Positions 11,355 to 21,867 of a stretch of DNA of 25,844 nucleotides are shown here, one piece after another (position 1 is the first letter of the stretch; every line of letters begins with the position of its first letter). A program made the translations under genes and the position numbers. The notes below the pieces were generated by a model that had not been told where the DNA came from, did no database searches, and saw nothing but the letters and a program-made list of their open reading frames with translations. The stretch comes from Amoebophrya sp. AT5.2 (lineage: Eukaryota > Sar > Dinophyceae > Syndiniales > Amoebophryaceae). Location of the stretch: the NCBI GenBank assembly GCA_005223375.1, contig RXOD01004220.1:1-25844 (forward strand), in the 5' to 3' direction.

Positions 11355-11840
11355 AACGTGTTTCACGGACGCTGGTGGAAGCGCCAAACTTATGCAGAGG
11401 ATGGACCCACTGACTTCTACGGCTCTACCTCTACTGCAACGGAGGGCCAGCTGTTGCAGCCTTTCCGAGCACAGGATCAGGAGGGGTGCCGCATCATACA
11501 GACAGACTGTCACTGATGTCACAAATAGGTTTGCTATGTTAAGAAAGTAGCAACTACATGCATCAAAATTTTCGTGACGGCCATCAATCCTTCAGAATTT
11601 CAGCTTCTGGTGCAATACTGTAGCACGCACACGACGTCGCAGATGAGGAGTGTTATTGAAGACAAATGAACTTCATCTTCACGACCACGTGGAGGTGGAG
11701 GGTGTATGTTCGGGCTTTGAAGTTGTATAGCTAGTACTTCTCCACAAATTGACGAATTTTTCATTTTGAGCCTCAACACGAAATAGACACTCAGGCTGGG
11801 TCGTAGCCAACTGAAATTGAAAATTTCGCATCAATAAAAC
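11355..11840. other. Intergenic between paralogue A and the ankyrin gene
   Basis: The frame at 11230-11550 overlaps the end of the preceding gene and looks like a shadow. Nothing else is recognisable. The AT-rich sequence before the ATG at 11841 is likely its 5' UTR and promoter. Confidence 0.5.
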
Positions 11841-14372
11841 ATGTCTGCACCGCCTCCACCTCGTTCCGTTGACCTGAAGCTCCTTCCCGACGAGCTAAAT
11901 GACAGCGTGTATGCTTCCGACAAGTATCCGTTCCTCATCGACCCCACCGGTCTCGGCTACAACTTTCTCAAGTACCGCGGTCGCTGCCTCTCCGCCATTC
12001 GGCAGGGCGATTTCGATGCCGAGAGTCTCCGTCGCGGCCTGGTCCAAACCATGCACAACGGCGCCTGGCTCGTGCTGGATGCCGACGTACTTGACGTGGA
12101 CTGGGAGTCCTTAACTACCGATCCCACCTGCTTCCCGAGGGAGGCCCTCGAGGGCCCCTCCGCCCTCTTCGACCTCGACGTCTATGCGCGGCTCCCGCGC
12201 CCTTCCGATGAGTTCGCGGCCAAAGTGAGCTACGAGAACCTCAACCTCGAGCAGGAGGGGTTGACGGACCGCACGAAAGCCTTCGCTCCCGAAAAATGCG
12301 TGGACATCGACGCACGGTTTCAGCCAAAGGAAGCCTTCCGGCTGATCATCGTGACCAAGAAGACATCGATGCCAGCCTACCTCCAAAACAAAATGGAGGC
12401 GCTCACGATCTCGGGAGCGTCCTCCAGCAACGTGGCGGCCGACGCGGGCGTGTGGGCGGGGGGCGAGGCGCCGGTGGAGGAACGGAGCGCAGCGCAGAAA
12501 AAACTGGACAAAGAGTTTCTGGAGTGCTGCTTCGAGGGAGAGCTGGACGAGGTAAAAAAACTGCTGGAGAAGGGCACAGATTCGAACGCCGCCGACACGC
12601 GGAAGTATACAGGACTGTCGGAGGCTTCGTGCAACGGTAAGGGGGATTTTTTTGTTTCAATTGCGTTTATTTATCACTCAGCCTGCACCTCCTCCTCCGA
12701 GCGACCGTCCACGGATTGACCGTTGACGGCGGGAGTGGGGCGTGCCTCCCGCTCAGCAATGAGAACGATCATGAAGATGAAATGAAAATGATGTTGACTC
12801 CACCTCAGGCCAGCTCCCCGTGGTTGAGTATCTGCTGGGCTACAACCCACCCCTTGGCTCCGACCCGAATGCGAAGAGCACCGAAGGAAGAACAGCTCTT
12901 CACCGCGCGGCCTTCAACGGACACTGCGCAGTGGTGACCGTCCTCCTGCAGCACGGCGCCGATCCCCGGATAAAGGACAACCGCGGCGAAACTTGCTACG
13001 ATATCGCGACCAGCAAAGACATCTACGCGCTGCTAGACGGCTGGAAAGAAGAAGACTCGTTGAAGATCATGGAGGAACGAAAAAAGGCGAGGGAAGCCGC
13101 GGAAGAAGGACTCGTGCAAAACGACGAAGAAAGTACTTTTTTTAAACTAGACGTACGCTAGTAGTTCCTGCTTCACTACTAACTGTGCTCTCCGTCTTCC
13201 CTTATCTATGCTTCTCTTTCTCATTCATTTACTGTGCAGGCAGGCTAGCTCTGTCTTCATGTTTTTTCTTCTCCCTTTTACAACACGTACACATCATCTC
13301 ATCAGGAAAGAAGCTGTTAAAGTCGCGCAAGGTGGCTAAGATCTTCGACTGGATCGAGCAGGGCGAGAAGGATATGCTGGATATCGAGCTGGTCGACGTT
13401 GAAAACGTCTCCTCCTACCGCGACGAACGGGGCAACACCGCGCTGCACTTTGCGGCATGGAAGGGCCGCCTGGAGATCTGTCAGTACCTAGCAGAAGAAG
13501 CGAACGGGGTACAGGTGGATGCGAGGGACGGCAAGGGCTGGACATAAGGCGAGGAGCAACCCATTTTCCTGGACACCCCTCTCCCGGGCGTAGAAATCTC
13601 GTAGGGCGTTTGTTCGCTGCATTGTGCTGCGACTACAGTTAGGGCGGAAGAAAGCACTGCAAAGTGAAGGCCAGGAGGCGCGACGAGTTTGTCTGTGTCG
13701 TCTCGTATTTTGTCCTGTGTGTATAATTTCGTTTCGACGTAGTCGATCTCAACAGCAGCCAAATTTATGATCCACCCGCCAGATGAAATGCCGTCAAAAA
13801 TGGGTCTTTCACCTCTCGAATGGACCCCGCTGCAAATTGCGGCCTTCCACGGCAACCGCAAAATCTGCGAGTACCTGATCGAAAAAAACGCGAACCCCGA
13901 ACTCTACAACTCGTACCGAAAAAACGCAATCGACCTCGCCAAAGACGACGAAGTCAAGGCTGTGCTGCTGGCGGGTAGAAGTTGTTCTTGTTTAGCTAAA
14001 AGTACGTAGAAGTTTCCAAGCGAAAGCGGAGTACTGGAAAATCCTCGAATGCGAACTAAGGCTATCGGCTGAAGATTTCTTTGTCGCGCCGGGAGGAAAT
14101 GATAATGATAGATTTTACTGAGACGATAGTCGAGGTCGACGTGATCTCGGCAATCATTTTTCAAGACAAGGGCCATTTGATCCAGCACTCCCACGACAGG
14201 TACTGGTAAGGCAGTGCGCAGCTCGAAAGAGAAGCCAGATGCACTCGCGCCAGCTGCAGAAACGCCGGCTCCTGTGGCTAAAGCGAAGGCAAAGGCGGGA
14301 GCGGGATTAGTTGGTAGAGCGAAAGCGGTGGGGAAAGCGAAAGCTAAACCGAAGGCCAAAGCCGCGTCATAA
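11841..14372 (+). CDS. Ankyrin-repeat protein with dynein-AAA-like N-terminus and Lys/Ala tail
   Basis: Exons are 11841-12636, 12809-13132, 13306-13543, 13826-13974 and 14200-14372, giving 559 residues with all phases agreeing. Three introns are GT-AG; the third is non-canonical. The N-terminal ~200 residues contain NGAWLVLDADVLDVDW and FRLIIVTKKTSMPAYLQNK, resembling the post-Walker-B part of dynein-type AAA modules as in IQANK1-like proteins. Ankyrin repeats follow (DEVKKLLEKGTDSNAAD, EGRTALHRAAFNGH, RGETCYDIA). A charged helical stretch (EERKKAREAAEEG) comes next, then more ankyrin repeats (RGNTALHFAAWKGRLEICQYL, GWTPLQIAAFHGN). The tail is KAKAKPKAKAAS-like. Ankyrins mediate protein binding. 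A link to cilia or dynein is only suggested by the N-terminal resemblance. The gene lies between the two CS-domain paralogues. Confidence 0.85.
13544..13825 (+). mobile_element. Introner-like non-canonical intron
   Basis: The protein must pass from ...DGKGW directly to TPLQIAAFHG, yet there is no GT or AG at the edges. The intron is bounded by a direct repeat TGGAC (13539-13543 and 13821-13825). If both copies are treated as exonic-side ambiguity, one reading starts AT and ends AC, but no U12-type ATATCCTT donor is present. The ends are partly inverted: ACCCATTTT near the left end, AAAATGGGT near the right. The 5' part (AAGG...CAACCCATTTTCCTGG) recurs at the right edge of the window. These traits fit a transposon-derived introner. 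Confidence 0.75.
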
Positions 14373-15627
14373 GTTTGTTTCACTTTAAACCAGCATCTAG
14401 GTCCGGTGCCGGTGAAGAAAGATCTACTGAAGAGCAAGAGATTTAGATGCAATGAAGTTCTGTTTGAGTTTGACTGTCCCAGACCCTGTTCTTATGTATT
14501 TTTGGTAATGGGCGACTCATCACCTTTTCTCGTCTTCAAAAACTTTTGCTTGGCGTTGTCCAGGCCCGTGGATAATTCAAGGCAAGTAACGTCGCACCAG
14601 AATCAGAACTTGGAAGCCGGATGCCGAAGAAAAGGCATGAAAAATCAAAAGCAAGAAAGTAAAGAGAAGCGAAAAGGCGCGAGTGTAAGTGTAACGTCCT
14701 TTTCACCGAGAACCTTCAGTTGTAAATCAAATTCCAAGTACTTAACCCTAGCGCACATCACGCTGCATGAGCATGATTGCGGGTGCACAATATTTTTCGT
14801 GAAGAACAAGCGATCCACGCGCAAGGCGCTGTTCGGTAGCTCTCGCGGTTGGAAGATCCCCGGGCGCCAGTTAAAAAAGAAAGCAACAGGCAGCACACCC
14901 ACGATCCGCGTGTCGGTGTGCACCATGTTTGTGTTTCACCATTGCCTCGGATCATCAAAATGTCCCCGGGACTCGTTATTTCATGTCTAGCTCATCTAGT
15001 GTCAGGTGGTCGGATCTCTATGTCTATCTCCTTCACCTTCTTCAACATATCACCTAACTTGCCAACATTCATCGCGTCATGGAGTGGTCCTTGTTCAATG
15101 ATGAGCCCTGCGCTCGTGATCGATCTCGCAGGCAAATTGGTACGACGGACGGTCTATTCTTTGATATTTGCCCATGTCCAGCACCAGCTGCTCAAGTTGT
15201 TGCTGGGGTGGCTCGCTTCTGGTTTATCGATACTTCACGACTCATTCATATTCATCCCCTCCGCGAAACTTTGACTAAAAAAATATCAATGTTCACGACT
15301 ACCGTGATGAAGAATGATGCTACCGCTTCGTCTTTCTACGAACTTGGTTTAGCGCCTGGAGTTCGAGCCTCCTTTACATCCCCCTTCAGAATAGATTAGA
15401 TTTTGGTTTAAGTTGTACTTCCACCACCTACAAGAACGGTACGACTCTTGGTTCCTTCGTCCACGTTAATTGACTCGGTTTGTTGAGCTGGACGAGGCAC
15501 GCCCCCAATTACCTGCGCACGCGCTCCAGCTCGGCAGAGCTAGTTTCCTGACCAGCGTTCGCTGCGAACGGCAGGCAGCACGGCTGTTGGCGAGAGGAGC
15601 AGAAAAACGGCGACGGGGGCCGCGAGG
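14373..15627. other. Intergenic, no supported gene
   Basis: A frame of 195 codons spans 14406-14990, rich in Lys and Ser, but it starts at GTG, uses AT-rich codons unlike the neighbouring exons and shows no domain. Another open frame is at 15079-15399. Neither is convincing. A perfect small hairpin CGTTCG-CTG-CGAACG lies near 15557-15571. The right end should contain the promoter of the gene at 15628. Confidence 0.5.
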
Positions 15628-18600
15628 ATGATATTGCGACGAGCTCTGGCAGTACTCCTGCCCCTCGCTGAGGTGACCGGGAAGACGTTGTTGGATGACT
15701 CAGTAAAAACAGAGGCTGACGCCCGCAGCAAGCTGCAGCCCGTCTTTCCCACACTCTCCAAACTGGATCCGGCCGACCTTGAGTACTGATACGATAGATT
15801 GTCTTAAAGATAGTTGGATGAATCTACTGTTGATGCATTCATGAATCACCATGAGAATTATGGGAACAAAGAGTACCTGTACCATACTGCCTGGATCGAT
15901 TGATACGACTCCGCTCTACAACTTTCATCATGCTTGCAGCTACGTGGTGAAGAACCACTTTTGGGAGCTAGCGACGGAGATCGTGGGGGAAAGCCACAAG
16001 CAGAGCGTGGATCTCTCTTTTGCCGTACGCAAAGCGGTGAAAGACGTACGGAACAAGGCGGACGAGTTGATTCGGTACCTCAACCCGAAGTACCATGAGA
16101 AGCAGAAAGTCATCCCCGTCTTCCGATGGGCGCAGAACGACACCCACATCTTTCTCACCATCAAATACTCTGTGAAGTGGGACGCACCAGGAGCCGTCAA
16201 CGTGAAAGACCCACAGGTATCAAAATCAATCGCAATTATAATCGGACTCGCATTTAGTTTACCAGCTGTGAGGATCTCGTCCGGTTTTCATCGCAGACGC
16301 AGAAGCTGGCTCTACTTGATCTTGAATTAATGAGGGAGCAATCTTCTCCCATACGCTGTACGTTTAGTAAGCAAGTACATACAAGTTTACAACGCGTCCA
16401 TCCTCTCCAAGGTTGTTTTCAACGACAACGTGTTTTCGTTCACTGCCTCCGGGGAGCATAGTGGCAACAAATACGAGTACACCCTGGATCTCGACTGCTT
16501 CGATGCCATCGACGAGGCGGATTCAACATGGTCCTCTTCTTCAGTCGGACGCTTCACGGCGATCCTCGCAAAGCGCCGCATGCGGAGGTGGCCACGCCTT
16601 TTGCTGGACAAGAAAAAGAAAGGCACGGGGCGGCTCGATATGATGAGGCAAGACGAGCTGGATAAGGAAGACCACGGGTAGAGTCGAAAGTCGATTGAAG
16701 TTTGTGGCTCGTTATTTCACGTGCACTTCTGTAGACGTAGAGTTATAGTAAACCGGAAAGGGAATGGGAAACGCAAACGCATAGCATTTCTGTACACAAC
16801 GATAACGTAGCTTCCAGTCCTCATCATGGTAACGAAAACTACGACCGACACCGACCCAGCAGTGCATCTTCGATCGACATCAGGTCTCCTGTCGCGCACT
16901 CCGAGAAAACGTGTGGGGTGACGCAGAAGATTTATTGTCCGCAGAACGACAAGTGCCTTGCGAACTGTACGACCTGCGGCGAGTGGAACGTGAATGCCAC
17001 CACGGGCAATTTCTGCTCCGGCCCCCCAAAAGACAAACCCTCCTCCATCAGCTTCACGGACGTGAATCTAGACATGGGCGCCATCGAGGGAGATCTCAAG
17101 GTAACTTTAAACCGAAAAACCTGTTAATAGTAGTTTTCGCGATGATTAGATTGACTTTGACAGCTGGTCGTGCAGGAGCTTGTGCGGTTTTTACAAACAT
17201 ACGTCCTATGTACATGTACTTTTGCTTCTGCTTTCAGTAATGTAGGAAGGACTTACAGTTCCTCACTGCTGACGTTAGTGGTTTTCGACGTCGACAACCC
17301 CCCCCTGAAAAAAAAAAACAGATCGAGATGAGCGACACGTATCACATCTCGAGCTACGTCGTGATGTTTGGCCGCACCCCAGCGGAGGAGAAGAGCTCGG
17401 ACCAGATGAAGGTGCTGGCTGATATCCCGGCGAACCGACTCAACAAAACGACCAAGAAAGCCGTCACTCTCGAACCGATCTTGGATCTGAAAACAGACGA
17501 AGAAATGTATTTCTATTTTCATCTATCTTCCTGCTGTTTCGTTGATGCCTTTTCTTTTTCTGCTGCGCCAACAATCACCGACCTCCAACAAAATATTTAG
17601 TAAAGTACTTTGTTTTTCTCTTTCCCACTTCTATCTACACCTTCTACGACCTCGGCACGAACATAAACCAGGGCCTTCGCTGTTTTCCCGAAGAACGAGT
17701 TTGGTGTCCTCCAGAATGCGACTTTTAAGTCTATTGAGGACGCGTTTGTGCCCAAGTCGGCTCCGATCAAACTAAGTTTTTCCGACACGAACGGGGACGT
17801 TGGCAAGCTTTCTGGCGACATCGTCGTCTACAGCGACCCGTTCGATACGACTATCGAAGACTTTGCCCTCTACTTCGGCAAGAAGGGCGGTCGGTCACGC
17901 GTTTCCAACGACGCATACATCGCCAACCTCAGAAGATCGACCAACGTCACCGAGGCGGAAATGGCGATCTACACGCTCTCGGACAAAGCAATACCGGCCG
18001 GCGCGCAAACCATTTTGGCGTACAGCAAAAACGTGCACGGGGAACTGAAGGACGAGTACGCGATCGCGGATATAGTCGACGCGCAAAAGCCCTGCGCTGG
18101 TAATTCGATCTTTCTATAATTCATTGCGAATCGCGACAATTTTTGGTGCTGTTTCATTTGACCGACTACTCCACCCGTGGTCTTGGTTTCGCTTCTAGTT
18201 GGTTCGTTTGATCGAGAACGAGAAGCAGAACGGGATCACCCTCAACATCGCACTTTTCTGATTTTTCAGGAGAGCAACCTGTGTGGCAGTACGTTCTCGG
18301 GGCGGTTTTGATTATGACTGCACCGTGGAAGAGCCTCGGAATCGGCGAAAAGCAAGCGAATCTATTGAGCCTGGCGACGCTGCTAGCCTTCGCAGCTGCG
18401 GCCCACTTCCGGCTCCTGCCAAGGTGCTGTCATAATCAAAACCGCCCGTTCATCTTCATGCCGTAGGTGCTGTTGCTTGTTCTCGGTTCTTCGTGTTTGT
18501 CATCATCTCCTCTGGCAGCCTGTACCAATAGATACCATCTATCAAAAATGAACATGAAGAATTCGAAATGGTCGTCGTCCTGGTCTTGCATGATCTTGCA

Positions 18601-19259
18601 GCAGCTGGATCAATATCAAAGATGAACGAACTAGAACTTGAACTAGACCGTCGCAAATATTACCGAACAATTTCCTTTTCCTTTTCCATCAGGTTCTGAC
18701 CGCGGCTCGAGCGTAAACTGTCCGCCGAAGGTGAAGACAATCTCGGAGGACGTGTCGCCGGAGGAGAATGTAATTTCGCTGGTCATCAACTTCGAAAAGG
18801 CAAAACCGAAGTCCACCTCGCTTGCGGTGTACCTCTCGACAGACAAATCATGTCAGAAGGCCTCGAACTACAAGGTATCAATCTTCTATTCTATGATCGA
18901 TTCCTTTTCCTTTTTGATGTCCTCTACTCAGAACGAGAACAATTATGAGAAGAATCCCCATGATGATGGTATTAATAAAAAAAAAAATAAAATAAATTGT
19001 TCACGATCCAACTACTCAGCGCGCGAACCACACGGAGCAGGAGGGCCAGGTGTTGCTTGACAAGGTGGAGCTGAATGGCGACGCCGGAGAGTCGTGGCGC
19101 TACACTCACCTCCTCGTGTACACGGAGAACAGTTTCGGAAGGTCAAAGTACTGTTCCAACACCCCCTTCACGGATGCGGGTGCGCCAAAGGACGAAGAGG
19201 ATGCAGCGGGGGCCGCGGGGGAGGCCTCTTCAGCGAGCGGGAAAAAGGCGGAGCTGTGA
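15628..19259 (+). CDS. ER-type CS/p23-like protein with Cys-rich and FN3-like repeats (paralogue B)
   Basis: Exons are 15628-15782, 15940-16216, 16376-16677, 16884-17100, 17322-17506, 17672-18099, 18693-18874 and 19020-19259. All introns are GT-AG, phases agree, and the product has 661 residues. Exon 3 could instead start at 16412. A signal peptide (MILRRALAVLLPLAEVTGK) precedes a helical segment and a CS/p23-like domain from about aa 109 (VIPVFRWAQNDTHIF, VKWDAPGAVNV, then AKRRMRRWPRLLLDKKKK). A Cys-rich module follows (CGVTQKIYCPQNDKCLANC). Three FN3-like repeats open SISFTDVN, IKLSFSDTN and KTISEDVS, and close with PKNEFG, SKNVHG and TENSFG. The C-terminus KKAEL resembles an ER-retrieval signal. 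Several N-glycosylation sequons are present. The closest relative visible is the gene at 9266-11354. Cellular role is inferred as ER-lumenal and is not proven. Confidence 0.8.
18300..18447. repeat. Inverted-repeat cassette inside an intron of paralogue B
   Basis: Arms at 18300-18328 and 18419-18447 are 29 bp each and complementary at 27 positions; the core GGGCGGTTTTGATTATGAC is perfect. The 90-bp interior is GC-rich and coding-like. The cassette lies in the 593-nt intron 18100-18692, by far the longest of this gene. Flanking exons join in phase without it, and including it as an exon would break the frame. It resembles a small inverted-repeat element. Confidence 0.85.
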
Positions 19260-20536
19260 TCAGAATTTTTGGGACAGGCAGCAGGAGAACGCACTCTCTC
19301 GTGGTGAAGGAGCTGAAGTTGTTGCTGTAGCGTCGTCGAGAAGGAGCTTTTATTGATGTTGGACATTTCATCGCGCATATTTGTTCCAAGAATGAATTTC
19401 AATTTATTGGTCTGGTGCCCGCAGTCCTATTTGCAGAAGATCTGAGGAAGAGTTGAGGTTAGTACAGCCGTGGGGAGAGGCTGCGCCTGCGGGCGTTTGA
19501 CACGGACACTTATGTTGAAGGGAAATAAAAAGCATCCTCAATGTTTTTCATGTTCTTTACTCGCATTTCTGCAAAGATGCTCGAGCTTTCGATACCGACG
19601 CAAACTCACTCCGACATGTGACTTTCCCGCGTGCTTATCCACTTTTCCGTGTTGTGGTAGTGCCGCAAAAGACTTCCTCCTACCCGCAAGAAGAGCCGCC
19701 TCATGATCATGCGCCCGGGAGAGATCCGACACCTAACGACACGAATCAATAAAATCCAAGTCCAACATCAAAGGCTGACCAAGTCACGTGGTGCGGGGAA
19801 GCTTCCGATGCCTTGGGCATCTGTTCTTTGGGTGTGACTGTCGGGAGCACTTTTCTCAGGTTCATTTGCAATCGTGGTGTGTGCAAAGCCGACGAAAAAG
19901 TCAATGTTCGGTCATGCGGAGACGGCGAGGAGATCATGAAATGCACGCAGTCCTCTACAACCACATTTGTCCTTGTCCGTGCCTGTGCAGCTTTTCCGTT
20001 CTCGTCTCGACAAGTCGAGGACGAGGTCGAGTCTGTGTCTGTGTCTGTCCATGTCTTGCCAAAAGTAAGATCATGCTGTTCCAGAATCATGACCAAGATC
20101 TGAAACGAAGAAGTTGAAGTTCATGAACAGCGCGTGTCGGACCAAGACGTGCCGAAGATCTTCATGATCACAATCCCTGACTTTCGCCACTGCTTCTCGT
20201 GTGACTTTTCCCCCTCCAGCATCTCTCTTCACTATCCCGTCGTGATGCAGGAGTGGCCATCCGCTTGCTGTCGGGAGTTCTTTTCTTTTTCGATGAAAAC
20301 GGAATTGATAATTGATTTCTGAATCAAACCAACGACACCAGGAGGTGATTGTCAGTGACGGCAATCAATTCGCTTTCGCTTATAAATAAAAGAATATCAT
20401 CGAAAAAGTAAGTACAGCAGATTCGCTACTTAGAGTTCGACGAAACTTGAAAACAACTTTACATAACTATTTCTTTGAATTTGAACAGCGAAAAGTAGCA
20501 CCACCTGTACAACCCGTACAAGCGCCATCCAAGACA
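19260..20536. other. Intergenic before NOP10, nothing recognised
   Basis: There are several short frames on both strands (for example 19788-20117 and 19813-20103 on +, 19746-20096 on -) with no domain, overlapping one another. I regard them as chance. Sequence just before 20537 is the NOP10 5' UTR; the NOP10 frame is open upstream to 20447 but unrelated to the family. Confidence 0.5.
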
Positions 20537-20848
20537 ATGTTGCTTCGATTCTACTTGGACCCGAAGGGCAACCGGATCTACACCACGGACAACAAGGCGC
20601 CGGACGGAACCCCGACCTACTCCGCGCACCCGGCACGCTTCTCGCCGGATGACAAGTATTTTCAATGTGTAGAACATCACCAGGAGTTTGTTATAGTCGT
20701 AGTTCCGTTTCTCAAACGCAAACTCAATCTCAATGAATTGATTCCAATTTTCTTTGTTTCTGACGCCAACAGGTTCTCTGCGCAACGGATCGCCTGCAAG
20801 AAGCGCTTCGGCATCCTGCGCACGCAGAAGCCGGCTGAGCCGATGTAA
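20537..20848 (+). CDS. NOP10: H/ACA ribonucleoprotein subunit NOP10
   Basis: Exons are 20537-20655 and 20773-20848; the intron 20656-20772 has an AA|GTATTT donor and a CAACAG|G acceptor, joined in phase 2. The product has 64 residues, the usual eukaryotic NOP10 length. It begins MLLRFYLDPKGNRIYTT, has the family core TYSAHPARFSPDDK, and after the junction FSAQRIACKKRFGILRTQKP. NOP10 is part of the H/ACA snoRNP with dyskerin, NHP2 and GAR1, acting in rRNA pseudouridylation in the nucleolus. The ATG at 20537 is chosen because family proteins start MLL/MYL there. The intron is 117 nt, divisible by three and stop-free, so an unspliced reading gives a misleading longer frame. Confidence 0.97.
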   Translation: MLLRFYLDPKGNRIYTTDNKAPDGTPTYSAHPARFSPDDKYFQCVEHHQEFVIVVVPFLKRKLNLNELIPIFFVSDANRFSAQRIACKKRFGILRTQKPAEPM

Positions 20849-21558
20849 GGAACGAAAAGCAAAAGTAGAGGAGTTGAGAAAATGCGCGAAGGATTGCGCG
20901 CACCTGGTTCTCGGATGAACGTCGTGCTCGTGGCGACGGCGGAACGCGAGGAAGATCAGTTGGAGCTCTTCATCAGAAGCAAGTGGAGGCATCGCAATGG
21001 GGCATGACTGTTTGAGAAACAATTGAAGGAGAAGATCTACTCTCTTATGCAAGGAACGGCGCTCCTCGTGCTTGTAGCACAAACACCAGACATCTGATTC
21101 GTAGTAGGTTCCCCAATTTTTAGTCTACTACGAAAGCTCTTTGAAGACGATCGAGCAGTTACGCCAACTGCACCGGCAAGAACAAAATCAAAAACCGAAG
21201 GAGCGCCCACGCCAGCTTCGGCTTCCAGTGTTTGGAATCGGGAATAATTCGGCGCGCAACTTTTTTTCCATCTGCCAAGTTTAAGTGCGCCAGACTACTT
21301 GGCTGTTCTACCCCATGGCGTGCTTTTTCTCTCTCGCACTTTGTTCTCGTTTTCGTTGACGTCTCACCGTGAGACTCTCACGCAGCGTTTGCTCCTGCCC
21401 TCGCCGAATCATATCATCTACAAATCTACTTCTACCGACTTGCAGAGTACTTAGACCTACCACTACTTATCTTCTTTAATTATATATTTTCGTTATCGTT
21501 GGTATTGGTTCTCCAATCGGTCCGTCGGTGATACTTACACTTCTATGTAAGTATAAAT
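20849..21558. other. Intergenic, nothing recognised
   Basis: No reading frame of note follows NOP10 up to the kinase-like segment. The sequence becomes AT-rich around 21410-21560. A TATGTAAGTATAAATG string at 21544-21559 contains a donor-like GTAAGT of unknown use. Confidence 0.5.
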
Positions 21559-21843
21559 GCCGTTGCCGGGGGGGCACTGCGAGAAGCTTCCCCTTTCGTC
21601 AACCAGATGGACGCCGCTGCGAGGGCCATGCACGAGCTGCGCAGGGTTCGACGTCGTGACATCAAGGCCACGAATTTCCTGGCGCACCAGACGGGCCCGG
21701 AGGAGTTCGTCGCCCGCGTCGCTGATCTCGACCATGCGCGCAGAACAAAGGAGAACCGCGCGACGCTCTGCGAGAAGAAAGGGACTGCGGTGAAACAGTC
21801 CAGAGCGGTGCCGCAGCCGCTCTTCTCGTTGCTTTCTGGCTAG
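21559..21843 (+). pseudogene. Protein-kinase-like fragment with altered HRD and DFG motifs
   Basis: The frame 21559-21843 reads AVAGGALREASPFVNQMD, then AARAMHELRRVRRRDIKATN, FLA, and later VARVADLDHA before the stop TAG. This follows kinase order: hinge-like GGxL, helix E, catalytic loop with Asp, Lys and Asn of DIKATN present, then the metal-binding motif. Two departures are visible: the usual HRD is RRD, and DFG is DLD. No Gly-loop or VAIK lysine is seen upstream. It may be one exon of a larger gene, a pseudokinase or a decayed copy. The codon use is GC-rich, like real exons. I cannot assign a family. Confidence 0.4.
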
Positions 21844-21867
21844 CTAAGAAAGTACTGGACTGCAAGC

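Noticed and set aside
14406..14990. 195-codon plus-strand frame
   Set aside because: It starts at GTG, uses AT-rich codons unlike neighbouring exons, and has no domain or splice support.
15350..15395. tRNA-like GAGTTCGAGCC (B-box resemblance)
   Set aside because: I found no matching A box or cloverleaf arms around it.
18270..18423. A hydrophobic exon within the long intron of paralogue B
   Set aside because: It can be entered in phase 1, but its 154-nt length breaks the frame of the next exon, whereas exons 18099 and 18693 join directly in phase.
19788..20117. Overlapping plus and minus frames of about 100 codons
   Set aside because: Several frames overlap with no motif and no good splice context; they look like chance.
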